Below are positions 51,250-62,133 of a DNA stretch of 64,000 nucleotides, one piece after another. Below the pieces are notes generated by a model. It was given only the letters and a program-made list of their open reading frames with translations, was not told the DNA's origin and ran no database searches. Source of the DNA: Bradysia coprophila. Taxonomy: Eukaryota; Arthropoda; Insecta; Diptera; Sciaridae. The stretch lies in assembly GCF_014529535.1 (NCBI RefSeq), contig NW_023503670.1:1550001-1614000 (forward strand). Direction: 5' to 3'. Each line of letters starts with the position of its first letter. The first letter of the stretch is position 1. Made by a program: the position numbers and the translations under genes.

Positions 51250-52881
51250 TGTCTGAGTGTCTGTCGACCGAGCAACATGCATTTCTCCGTCTGCTGCCGA
51301 TTATAATTTTTCAAGCTTGTTTTTCCGATTTAATTTACGGCTAATTTAGCGTGGTTAAATAAATCGTACAACTTGAAACATTTTTGGTAGTTGTGATGAG
51401 AATTGTCTTCAATAAAGTTTTTCGTAAATATCACTCCAGTCAATGTGTAAAAAAAACCACGTTAATTGCTTCGTGTGTAAATTCATTTCAGTGTACAGTT
51501 ATACTCGCTTTTGTTTGGTACCTATTGTGTTTCTATTTTGCTCGGTTTTTGTGTGAATTATTTTTGTCCGATATTCATACGGAGCCTTGGCATTTATAGG
51601 AATTAAAGACCAAGAATCGAAGCTTTGAGGAAGTAAAGACGACTAGAATTAAAGATTTTCCAGATCATTAGTAAACATCCAACATTTTCGCGCCATCAAA
51701 TAACAATGTCACGATTGCTGCATGTGAATGTCACATAGGTGAGAGCACATCCACTTCTTACATAAATCGAATGATTTATTCAGTTATGTGGTTCTGCATA
51801 TGCGCCTCATATTTGCACATTTTCGATTTTCTGTGAACGAATTATTGTATATTTGTTGGATTGAAATAGTTTGGTGCTACGTTAACTAATTTCGATCTAG
51901 GCTTAAAATTTTTAATCGTTGGAAACGCTTAAACAAGGCAAAGAGATTGTTTTGTGTAAAGGTTTTATGTTTTGTGTGAGTTCGTGTTTCCACTACTCTC
52001 GTTTTATCAAACGACGCCATGTGGCTATACACGCAACCCTTTATTACACGCAAAAACCGTCTCTTCTGTGAATTCTCGAAATTATCAGTATTCACAAACG
52101 GATGGAACAAAGGAAATCGGTACAACGTCCAAAGAGACATCGAGCAATACGCCTCTGACCACATAGAAAATTGTTGTGGTAAAAATGTTGCATCGCGCCA
52201 ATCGGACGCAAATATTGATAAAGAAACCAGGTTGCTACAGCGCAATATTAATCATGGCGGTTCGGTTAAGAACAAATCGAACGAATCCCACATAAATAGT
52301 CCTACTAATAGACAACCGAACGAGTTGGCCAAACTACACGGAGGGGCACATCGTAAAACGCCGGAAGGAAAATCCAGTCCTAGCTTATTGAAGCGAAGAA
52401 CTGGGTTTATAGACCGCCACCTCCAACCACCCTTTGCTGAAGGTGTGGAAGGCACCCCTAGAAGTACTGGCCCACCAGAAATGGAGGGTCCGAACCGATA
52501 GGGTTTGTAAAAGGCAGTTTGAGTGATGGACGTCCGAAACCCCAACCCAATAGAAAGGACGGCTGGAACCGAGATACCAAAGCGGCTGTTTTCGGAATGC
52601 CAGCAATTCGGGCGGTTCTAGTTTCTTCTTCTTCTTCTTCTTCTTCCTTTTCTCAACACCGTAAGGCGCATCACGAGGATTCGACAAAGAAGTTGGCTGG
52701 ACACAATGAGTTTTGACATTTTGAGATTGTTGTATTTTTCTACACATGACATTTGTATTTTTTTTTTCTTTTTATTTTGTTAATAAACAAAGGAATGAGG
52801 GGGACCGTGGTACAAAGGATCTGTATCCAGGTGCCAGTCAGGCTTTCCGAGCCTGACCCCACTCATTTCTTCTTATCTATC
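51250..52881 (+). mobile_element. 1.63-kb insertion between direct repeats, possible retroposon
   Basis: The segment separates two near-identical 184-bp copies of the local sequence. Its right end runs GGTGCCAGTCAGGC, TTTCCGAGCCTGACCCC, then CTTATCTATCTA, a short simple tail like that of some non-LTR retroposons. A GAA/TTC microsatellite lies at 52622-52650. An open frame occupies 52019-52501. I see no reverse transcriptase, endonuclease or terminal repeats, so the class is uncertain: a non-autonomous or internally deleted LINE/SINE with an unusually long target duplication, or a local tandem duplication. Confidence 0.5.
52019..52501 (+). CDS. 160-aa hydrophilic frame in the 1.6-kb insertion
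   Basis: An ATG-started frame with a basic N-terminus (MWLYTQPFITRKNR), a polar middle rich in N, S and K, and a Pro-rich end (FAEGVEGTPRSTGPPEMEG). No domain was recognised. Being inside the inserted segment, it may be an ORF1-like remnant or chance. Confidence 0.3.
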   Translation: MWLYTQPFITRKNRLFCEFSKLSVFTNGWNKGNRYNVQRDIEQYASDHIENCCGKNVASRQSDANIDKETRLLQRNINHGGSVKNKSNESHINSPTNRQPNELAKLHGGAHRKTPEGKSSPSLLKRRTGFIDRHLQPPFAEGVEGTPRSTGPPEMEGPNR

Positions 52882-53065
52882 TATAACATATGACGCACAA
52901 GATACCGAAGCCGAATATATGAAAAAAAATTGACATGAGAATCGACAAAATACTGAACATGTGATTCTGTTAAATATTACGAAATATAGTATTCTCAACT
53001 GACATTGGATGGTAATGTGTATCCGCCTTTAAGATACCAAATTTCACTTGATTTAAAAAGGGATG
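52882..53065 (+). repeat. 184-bp direct repeat, right copy
   Basis: Partner of 51066-51249. After this copy the sequence continues with AAAAAAAGATCAC, presumably the original flank. Confidence 0.92.
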
Positions 53066-53123
53066 AAAAAAAGATCACTTTTCACAGCTTTGTTTTATAA
53101 AACGATTTTTCCTAACGCATGCT

Positions 53124-53300
53124 AATAGTACATTTCGTACCTAGGACTAAAAGTCTTTTTCGCCTTCGGCTCTGCCTGGAAACTTCTCACACGCTAAAAA
53201 AGTCTTTTAGTCCGTGGTACGAATAGTATTTTTCATTTTGGACGGAGAAAAAGTGCGACGAAGTCGCTCTTTTCGGGTCCTAGGTATGAAAAATAGGGTG
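53124..53300. repeat. Palindromic AATAGTA-family element, copy A
   Basis: AATAGTAC...TTCGTACC..AGGACTAAAAG is mirrored by CTTTTAGTCCGTGGTACG then AATAGTATTTTTC at about 53231. A further partial arm (GGGTCCTAGGTATGAAAAAT) follows. End sequences resemble the element at 58357-58475. Confidence 0.6.
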
Positions 53301-53739
53301 GGTCGTATTTTCATTTTGTTTTTATTTTAAAAATTAATTTTTCTCTTGCCTCTAGGCTGATTTTTGATTTTTGGGGTAGTAGCATGAAATTGCACACAAT
53401 GTTGACAGATATCTCGGGCAGTTGGGAACAGAAGACATTGCTGCTAACTGTAATGAATAGCTGAGGAGTCCAGCTATGAAATACCATAAGAACGTTGTTG
53501 TTCTTCGCCTTCACTCGGGCAGGGTAACTCTGTCAGTGTTCCCAACTAAGACTTTTCAACCAAAAATTTCAACTTTATTTGCAAACAAAATCGGCAAATC
53601 ACACATAATACATCGTGTGAGGTATGTCTGAACAGGTAATCTCATAGAGAATCCATTGCAGAGAAGTTTTAGGATTACAAGTTGAAAAAACTCATAGGAG
53701 CTTTGTTTTTGCAGCCAAAAGTTGGCAATTTTTTGTTAG

Positions 53740-53874
53740 AATGAAAAAGTTAAATGAACAAAAAAGGTTCTAATCTGGTGAAATTGATAGTTTTATACCT
53801 ATTCACCCTAAATAACAATTTTCTTAGCAAATAAACGTAAATTCGTCGATTTTTGTTCATTTAACTTTTTCATT
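53740..53874. repeat. 135-bp element with 25-bp inverted ends
   Basis: AATGAAAAAGTTAAATGAAC is mirrored exactly by GTTCATTTAACTTTTTCATT. The interior is AT-rich and noncoding. MITE-like. Confidence 0.7.
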
Positions 53875-55981
53875 AACCGTTACTAACCGTTTTTATCCAC
53901 GAAACAAACACATCAATTTGTTTCACCATTTTCAAAACCAAAACAAAGAGACAGTTGCAAAGAGAAAAAAAAAAACGACTGTTCGTACCATGGGAAAAAC
54001 AAGAGTTGAAAAAATGAAAATTTTCTTACCTTTCATCAGAGAGCTATCTAGAGAGCGTCAACAAAGCACCATCTTATCACCGCATTTGAGTGGATAAAAT
54101 AAGATTATTTATGCTACACGGATAAAAATAAAAATTCCTCAACCATTTTATACTGTGTTGAAGCATCGACACATCATAAGCCCACCCAAACATTTTGGGT
54201 CGCTGTGCATTGCAGAATTAATTATTTCAACTTTCAAATGAACAATCGACCATTAAACGATTATATACACATTCCATTTTAAGGGCCTCAAAAAAGCATC
54301 TTAGCTCTAAAAGATGATTAATCGATTTTGTATGTTTTATCGGTTGTTTGATGCGATGGAAATAAAATAAAATCTTATCGGTATCTCGGTTTTATTATAT
54401 TGTATGCTAGGAGACGTTTTTTTCCACTGTTAGAATGATGAGTGTCATAAATTACAAATTTTCTTTTATTTTCTTGAAGTACATAAATTATTATATCTCC
54501 ATGCGCATCGTAAACCTTGAGGACTGAATAGAAATCCATTTTATCATAAATTCCTTTTATTCCGCAAAAATTCTTTACAAAAATAAATTCCCCAATAATG
54601 TGATTTGAGGAGGAAAAATTAATATCGATTACGTCGGATGAATGTTGGATTGGTTTCATTTATCTCAGTGTTTTAAGAATATATAAAGTGTGTTTGATTT
54701 AACGGCCTTATAAATATTGCTGTCGCACTCACAAATCTCATCGTCGTCTAATTTTAATTTTTTTTTTATTGGGGACAAACTGAAAGACAATATTTTATGT
54801 AAAGCACGTGCATAACCGAGAAAATTTACTACTGTTATGGAATCATAACTTCCATCGAAAATGAAAATTCAATTCGAATCAATACCACCAGATAAATTAA
54901 TATTGAAGGACGAACTCGGAACTCATGTGCAAAAATCTTTTATGCGATGCAATTGGATTAAAACTGATGGAATTCATAATGGGGCACTGAACTTTTGACA
55001 TTTTTTGTATTTAGATTAAGAATGTTATTGTAAACAAAAAATTGTTCTACACTATTGCCGAATTTTCAAGTTTTTTACTTTTAATTTATATTTCAATTAC
55101 GACTACGACCCAAATTCAACCCAAAAGCATACCTTTTTCGTGAGAGAATTAAGAAAAAATGACATGAGAAGAAAAGAGAGGCATATATAGAAGTATAGTC
55201 TTTTTTATGTTTGAATGATATTTGAAAATCAGAAAACAATTAATTAAAAATATAAATGTTTATAATTTTACGATAGTGTAGAATAATTTTTTGCTTAGAA
55301 TAATGTTGTCTATCGAAATTATTGAAACTTCAGTCCCCCATTCCATAGCTGTAATAATACCATTAATACCATTCTAGGTAAGATAATAAAAATCTAACAA
55401 AAAATAATAACAAAAAGCTCTTTATCAACAACGAGCAATCGGTGATTATGTTGTAGCAGTCATAGCAACAATATATCTGAAATCAAGTTTGTAAAATGAA
55501 GAGAGACATCAAAACTTAACTTCAAGTCGGTATACCACATTATGATGCGGCTATTTGATACGATAAAACTGTACCCGGTAGGATGGCTTAAAGATATAAA
55601 AGAAATTGGACGCTTCAAACGTGTTGATAAAAAATAAAGTTTTCTGTCTATTTCTTCCTTCGGCATTAATCTAATAATGATTCGTTTGCTAATATATTGA
55701 GTCGGTGAAAATGACACCATTTCTAGGACAGTAGATAAAGAATAATAGAAATAGAGGTACAGGTTCAAAGGAGACATATCAAGAGCAATTTTGCGTTGCT
55801 GGGATCACCAATTATGATACGTTTTCTATTCTAATGCTATTTGTAGCACAGGCTAAACAATGGAAAATGTGGCACAATTGTCGATCCAGGCAATACAACA
55901 TTGCTCGTGTGTTTTCAGCTTTACTATCTTGTATGTTGTAAACGAATAATAATAATGAACGTGGAGATTAAAAATTGAAAA
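53875..55981. other. AT-rich spacer
   Basis: Apart from a possible small gene at 54375-54659, nothing is recognised. Confidence 0.4.
54375..54659 (-). CDS. Hypothetical 94-aa protein
   Basis: A complete frame from ATG (MKPIQHSSDVIDINF) to TAA. The composition looks protein-like, with alternating hydrophobic stretches (GEFIFVKNFCGIKGIY, DIIIYVLQENKRKFVIY) and a basic C-terminus. A TATATA-like run lies about 20-30 bases upstream. No family was recognised and there is no supporting splice structure. Confidence 0.25.
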   Translation of the reverse strand: MKPIQHSSDVIDINFSSSNHIIGEFIFVKNFCGIKGIYDKMDFYSVLKVYDAHGDIIIYVLQENKRKFVIYDTHHSNSGKKRLLAYNIIKPRYR

Positions 55982-56143
55982 ATGCAGATAAAGAAATGTT
56001 ATAAACCGGATGGAATAACTGCTACTATTGGTACACTAGTGGCCGCCTGTCTGTGTGCTTGGTACTGGTTGAATATCTGCAGTTGTTACAGACGGTTGTC
56101 ATCTGTTATAGACAACGACAGTATAATAAACGACAAGCTCTGA
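55982..56143 (+). CDS. Possible 53-aa single-pass membrane micropeptide
   Basis: ATG to TGA without interruption: MQIKKCYKPDG, then a hydrophobic run ITATIGTLVAACLCAWYWL with NICSC, then a polar tail SSVIDNDSIINDKL. This is the layout of a small type-III or tail-anchored protein. The basic residues before the helix and the CxxC after it are what drew notice. It may be chance. Confidence 0.2.
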   Translation: MQIKKCYKPDGITATIGTLVAACLCAWYWLNICSCYRRLSSVIDNDSIINDKL

Positions 56144-56601
56144 CTAAAGAGGTCTTATATAGCAAAAAGCATGTTCAAAACGAATGAAGTAAAAGATTTC
56201 TGAGATCAATCTCTGAAAATCTTCGATCAAATGAAGTAATAGATCACATAGTAAAACTGTTAATATGCTTGCCGTCTGTGACAGGTTAGTGAATTACATA
56301 CTTTCTCAGTAGTATGATGAAAGTCGGTGTAGTGTTGTTCAGAATGCACAAGAACAAATTGTTCTGAACAATACTAAATTTCTCTCTTCTGGCAGGGTAA
56401 GTGATCCCGCGCACGAATTGTTATCGGTCTTTCTACTTCATTTACATTTTTAATGTTATTGCTGTTAGATTCTCAATAATTCCAGGGCAGTAAATCACAA
56501 GACTTGGTTTTATACAAAGGGAATTTATTAAAGGAACGTCCAAATAGTTTGACTAATATAAAAGAAGTGAAGATTCTGATACATTTTCTTCAAGGCACAC
56601 T

Positions 56602-56687
56602 ATTCTAGAGCATAGGATTACTTGATCATTCAATTGGAAATCCAACACACCTCCTCAATTGAATAATCAAGTAACACCTTTCTAGAA
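56602..56687. repeat. 86-bp hairpin beside the maltase fragment
   Basis: TTCTAGAGC...GATTACTTGATCATTCAATTG is mirrored by CAATTGAATAATCAAGTAAC...TTTCTAGAA. It ends about ten bases before the surviving maltase coding sequence. Confidence 0.7.
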
Positions 56688-56697
56688 CAATATCTAG

Positions 56698-57048
56698 AAC
56701 TTTTACGGATGGTGATTTGAATATGGTTGCTATTGATGACGACGTTTTAGTTTATGAAAGACGATTGTCTGGTCACGATACGTATGTCATTTTATTGAAC
56801 TTTTCAACAAACAACAAAGTTGTTGATTTAACCAAAGTATTTCCGGATTTGCCGGCTCGGCTTGAGATTATTACATCTTCTTTACGAACTCCTGCTTCCT
56901 ATGTGGCCGGGTAAGGATTTTTCTGTTTATTATTTCGAAATATGAATTGGTTTTATGATTTTGTTCTGATTAATTTTGCAGTGATGTAGTAAACACTGCA
57001 ACTGTACGTGCATATCCTCAAGTTGGAACAGTTTTTGTTGCCGTTTAG
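56698..57048 (+). pseudogene. Maltase / alpha-glucosidase C-terminal fragment
   Basis: Two exons (about 56698-56910 and 56982-57048, phase 2, GTAAGG...TTTTGCAG) encode the C-terminal beta-sandwich of an insect GH13 maltase: DGDLNMVAIDDDVLVYERR, GHDTYVILLNFS, VVDLTKVFPDLP, ending TVRAYPQVGTVFVAV. The catalytic TIM barrel, with its Asp and Glu residues, is not found in the 12 kb upstream. The left edge meets a hairpin repeat. The reading frame is intact, so this is either a recent truncated copy or the last exons of a gene with very distant 5' exons. It is called a pseudogene with that doubt. Confidence 0.7.
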
Positions 57049-57470
57049 ACTTTTAGGAATCATATGAAATGTGAACTTTATTTTCTTTGTTAAAATTAAA
57101 TTATCTTACAAACTGATATTGTCTCTGTATCAAGTGCACTTGAACAATCAGATTCGGCACTACATAGCCACTATGACTTTTTAAATAGGTTCTACGAATT
57201 CCCAATTCCCAATTCCTAAGGCTCAAATTCTCAGATAACTTCAAAAGCAAAGCAAGCTAATTTGACTGTAAATTAACACCAATCGAAGCAGTCATGTTTA
57301 TCACAAAGTTATTATTTTTCTAGTATTCGTAGAGTGTAGACGCTTTTAGTTCCAGATTTATTTAAACACTAAAAATGCTATCCACTTCGGTAAGTAAATG
57401 GAAGTGAAACAGGGGTAACAGTTGCAAACGAGCTCCAAAATAAAAAAAAAATCATTAGGAAAACAACAAC
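57049..57470. other. Short spacer before eIF4E
   Basis: No gene or repeat recognised; it should contain the eIF4E promoter and leader. Confidence 0.4.
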
Positions 57471-58178
57471 ATGAAAATGGAGCCTGCGACCTTGTCGAGC
57501 CCGACCAAGCATCCGTTACGCAATCAGTGGACCCTCTGGTACTTGGATAATGATCGCAACAAATCCTGGGAAGAGAAACAAAATGAAGTTTCGACGTTTG
57601 ATACGGTCGAGGATTTCTGGAATCTGTACAACATGATTAAGTATGCGTCAGAGCTGCAGCCGGGCAATGACTATTCGTTGTTCAAAAATAATATACGGCC
57701 AATGTGGGAGGACGCTGCCAATGCGAATGGGGGACGATGGATTCTGTCGATGACGCAGCAGCAGCTGGGTAACTTGGACGATTTGTGGTTGAATGTGGTA
57801 TGAAAAGTGATTGAGGTAAATGTTTAGATCGTAGAATATTCAACATTTCGATTATATCGTTTCACAGATGCTTTGTTTGATTGGCGAGTGTTTGGAATAC
57901 TCGGACGATATAAATGGGGCTGTTGTTAGCATCAGACCAAGAACTGTGAGAATTTGTAAGGAAAATGTAGTGAAGACACTGTTTCGTTTCGTTAATAATA
58001 TTTTTCATTTCTATTAGCGATCTGGACAGCTGATAGCAATAACCAGGACGCTATAGTTGGCATTGGTCTGATTCTAAAACAATACCTTCAACTGCCTTCG
58101 GATATTGAAATGTATTACGGGAAGCATGAGGATACGGCAAATAAAGTCACAAATAAGTCGCTTTCGCTTCATGTTTGA
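57471..58178 (+). CDS. eIF4E: Eukaryotic translation initiation factor 4E
   Basis: A cap-binding protein that brings mRNA to eIF4G. Exons are 57471-57797, 57868-57955 and 58018-58178 (phases 0 and 1), giving 191 aa. The N-terminal tail is short (MKMEPATLSSPTKHPL). Motifs: RNQWTLWYLDND, then Trp33 (NKSWEE) and Trp79-Glu80 (RPMWEDAAN), which stack on and bind m7G, and Trp141 in ISIWTAD, which contacts the cap methyl. The eIF4G-facing helix has DTVEDFWNLYN. These residues make it a canonical class-I protein rather than 4EHP. It is shorter than typical eIF4E (about 217 aa) and the C-terminus (HEDTANKVTNKSLSLHV) departs from the usual SNVKSIYTL ending. AATAAA at 58195. Confidence 0.95.
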
Positions 58179-58356
58179 AGAATTGATTTCTGGCAATAAA
58201 ATTGGAATGAAACTTGAATCTGATTTTTTGGTATTAGTTTCGTAAAAGTGGTAGTAGCGAAGAAATGAGTGCATGCATAGGTATGAATCGGAAATATTTT
58301 TGTAATCTGTTCATCCCTTGTTCTAAAAAATAATAATTTCCATGACCAATTTGTGA

Positions 58357-58475
58357 AAAAAATAGTATGTTACATACCAAGGAATGGTCCGCTTCGCGTC
58401 GCTCCATCCCTGGACGTTTTCACCACCTGGGTCTAAAACACACCTTTTCGATCCGTGGTATGTATACTATTTTTC
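58357..58475. repeat. Palindromic AATAGTA-family element, copy B
   Basis: AAATAGTATGTTACATACCA is mirrored by TCCGTGGTATGTATACTATTTT. The core is GC-rich (TCCGCTTCGCGTCGCTCC). End structure matches copy A at 53124-53300. Confidence 0.65.
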
Positions 58476-58554
58476 TTCCTGGAGTACCAAAGTCACATTC
58501 CGAACAAAACAACAACAGATTTGCACGCCATATTCAGCTGCGATCTCTATACCA

Positions 58555-58634
58555 CATGCGAGATCGTATGCGATATCACAAAATCTCATGCGATATCACA
58601 AAATCTGATGCGAGATCGCATTTAATATCACATG
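58555..58634. repeat. Short GCGATATCAC-type tandem repeat
   Basis: ATGCGATATCACAAAATCT occurs twice in tandem with related flanking units (ATGCGAGATCG), and the outer ends CATGCGAGATCG and CACATG give partial dyad symmetry. Confidence 0.55.
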
Positions 58635-58807
58635 TGTAGCATTTTCATTTGTTATAGTACATGACACATCTGGGAAAGAATAAAGATAGGATCGAAAATG
58701 ACATAAGCGGGAATGAAAATTGAGAGAAAAAAGTGTCGGAGAATGTTGCTCTTTCGGTACTAAATTTGGTGAGTGAATGTGACGGTTTTGGTACTTCAGG
58801 AAGAAAT

Positions 58808-58945
58808 AGTATATTACTATGCAAGGGAAGTAAAGTGATATCTCGTATCGAGATGAGTAAAAGTAACCGAGGGCTTTAGCCCGAGGTACATTTACTCATC
58901 GTGATACGAGATATCACTTTATTTTCCGTGTGTAGTACGACGTTT
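58808..58945. repeat. 138-bp hairpin repeat
   Basis: AAAGTGATATCTCGTATC then GATGAGTAAA is mirrored by TTTACTCATCGTGATACGAG then ATATCACTTT, around a core GGGCTTTAGCCC. The outer parts (ACTATGCAAGGGAA / TTTTACTATGC) match more weakly. Confidence 0.7.
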
Positions 58946-61900
58946 TACTATGCGAGTGATGTAAAGGCAATTGCCTATACATGTAATAGCCTTATTACAT
59001 GCACCAGCATAGTAAAAGAATATTTCTCTGCAACAGAAAAGAATTTCAAAAGTTTGGCTATCGTTTTGTGTAACAGTAAAGTCTACAAACATTGTTGGAA
59101 GCCTGAGTAATAAGTTTCATAAGAGCTTATCAAATTACGTGACGTTCGCATGTTGCCGTGTCAAGTCAAAACGCCGAATCGAGTCTTTGCTTTCAAGTAG
59201 CTTTCGAGAGTTTTAAAATTCTTTTGTATTTTACTGAAATATTCAACTTTTTCAATAGTAGCGTAGAGCTATCGAAATACTTTTTCAATCTATTCAACCA
59301 CGATGGCTCTAAATTTACATTTAGATAATGACTAACTGCTTCAGAGATCCGTTGTGACGTGACTAATTTCCTCTAATAGATTTCGCTTCAACATTTGCCT
59401 ATAATGCAAACCAAAGCTTTGCTTTAAGCTTCGCTAGATGATGTGTCTAAATTGAATGGACAAGCACCAAATTCTTTGTGTAGTAAACCATCCGAAAACG
59501 TTACACAGTGGCTTTGCTACGATCAGTGTAGAACACTGTTCTGCTTGTGTTTTGGTTGGAGTAAGCATTTTCTTTTGTTTCATTTATCGGATCTGTTACT
59601 TCTTTTTATCTAACAGTAAATTGATGCAAAATCTTTGACTTCGTTTCATTTAACATGCATTTTGATCTTAAGTTCACGCTAGCCAGTAATTTTCGTTTAT
59701 TTTATCGTCGTTGTCGAAAACAGATGAATACAACAAGTGTCCAAAACGTTTTATCCTCTCACTCATCAAGAACGAGTTTATCATAAAACATGTATTATTG
59801 ATGAACGAATCGTCAACATTGACATTGAAGTAAAAAAAAACTATTACTTTTACCATTCATCCTTTTAATTTTTTAATTATTCAGTAGTGCTACTTCCCGG
59901 TTTAAACTTTGAACAGGCCAAGAAACTTTACTTATGCGCCAACATTTTGCTAATTTATTGTACAACTTTTCTCTTTAAAACCGTTCAACCATGTCGATTA
60001 AATAAAACAAAAAATTAAAAGCATTGCAGCTGCAAAAATACGTGAATTTGCTTTGATGATCCACTTCAGTGTTTCAATTATTCAAAGATTTCCAAACTTT
60101 TTCAGTTCCTATTCCCTTTTGCATAAGTATAGTAGTTTCTATCGACGTGCATGGTGAGATTAATTTCAAAGTAACTTTCACTCGATTATATTGTGATATA
60201 ATGAGTAAACTTTTAATGAATTGTTTACATTTAAATGGTTTTCACTTCACTGAACGAAGACTCTTTGTCGGATGAATGAGCGCATCGTCAAACTCGAACC
60301 TGTATATAGTATCTGAAATTCATTGATGCAGTATGTTCAAAATTTAAATGCAGATTTTATGTTACCGTGATAGGTTTCAGGTGTAAAGCTTTACGAGTAT
60401 ACACAGCACATTAACAAAAGAATACCGTGAAAATATTGACTCGATGTCAAAGTACGAAAAATGTAATTTTGTATAAGAGGAAACGATTACTACACACGTC
60501 TATTGACGGAGTTGACAATTTCTATGTACATAGTCTATAAAACAAAGCGTGTCATCAGTGGAAACTAGAAACACCATAAAGTTGAAGTTTAAAATGATCT
60601 GTCAGGAATCTATTTGGTTGAAAAAATGGGAAACAAAATGCTTACGGCAAGTACAAAAAACAGAACGAAATTGAAGGTAACAATAATTTGTAAATTGTCA
60701 TACGTTCGTAGCGTTTTCATATCGGATATTTTGTACCCGAATCTCGCTCCCCGAACTAACATTTTTATCGTTCATCTTTTGACAAACAGGAATCGTTACA
60801 ATGCATTTGTTTTGCTGAATAAACCTGATTTCAATACCCATTTTTGTAGTGGATGTCGCTAACAGATATTTGTTATGTTTTGATATCGCAATAAAATATC
60901 GTTGTTTTCGTTTGAACGTAGGTTGAAGTGTTCAGAATATGAGAGTCCAGTTACCCAATCACACATAAAAACGGTTTCTGATCAATAGCTTGCTACGCAC
61001 GACAAACATTATATTGTCGATTACAGCTACAGGAATGAACGACAAACAGTACTCTGATGCCGTGTTACACGGCAGAGTAAAACAAACCTAGCAGGAGCGG
61101 TTCATTTTCGATACGTCAAAAAAGGAACCTAATTAACTGTATGAAAATGAACTCAAATGTATACTGACACAAATTGAAATAATTTATGCATAAATATAGT
61201 GAGGAGGTAATGCCATATATAACCGAATCAGATGTGCGGTGGCACGAAAATTCGATACAAACGCCATCTCATCCCTTCGTTGAAAACAAAAAATGGAATA
61301 GAAAGTCGGGCCATCTGTTGTGAGATAGCGAAAATATTTTTGTGAAATACAAGTAAATCGTAGTCAACCATTTAAAAAAAGATGTCATTGGCATCGAACT
61401 TATGAGCTAGGTCGCGCGTCTGAATGGCAGATGGTAAGAAGAAGAGCTGTAAATCAATCAACATATGTACTGAAAACACATGGAATAAATGAAGTATTAG
61501 ATCCGATAGTAAAATGCAGGCAAAGAAAAATATGAAGTCACAATTATAATCCACATGCATTACCAATGTAACGACCCTTACATAATGTTCCCGAGCAAAA
61601 AATTTAGTGGAAAAGTATACGAATACTGCATTTAATGTATACTTCTTTAAACTATCGCGTGACTACGGAGATGTTCGAGATATTCGAATGGTTGACGGAG
61701 TGTTCGAGCTGGACTCATTTGTTCGTAATTTCAATAAATTAGGCTGCAGAGGCCTAATAGAAACGGAATTTTGAATTGGAGCCGGTATGGCACCATCCGG
61801 TTTGCTACAGAAGTTATCTTATTATATAATTAACGTCATCAGTTTCCTTATATTACTATCGATTGAAAAGTCTTTTCTATCTCAATTGCATCCGTTAAAC

Positions 61901-62133
61901 ATTTGTCACGTAGTATGCAACGGTATGCGCCGCATTCTTTTCAAGGCGAGTAATCCAATTATTTTGCAAAATTGTGTACATGTATACATGTACATACCCA
62001 ACACAAAATCAGTCGAGGAATTTTGAAATTTCATTGATGGAAACGTAATTAATTATGAATGAAAAAAATTAATTTTCGTTGGTTCAAAGACCATAACTCA
62101 ATTGAATAAAATCAGAGATCAATTTGTAATTCT
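58946..62133. other. 3.2-kb gene-free stretch
   Basis: No supported gene on either strand. It contains one copy of a dispersed repeat (61194-61429). Confidence 0.5.
61194..61429 (+). repeat. Dispersed repeat, copy 2 (236 bp)
   Basis: Aligns end to end with 23480-23716, the ends being ATATAGTG and TGAATGGCA. It differs by scattered substitutions and small indels, so the copies are not recent. Confidence 0.75.

Noticed and set aside
52245-52747. Minus-strand frames with a poly-Lys run as a coding gene
   Set aside because: The Lys run is the TTC/GAA microsatellite; no other evidence.
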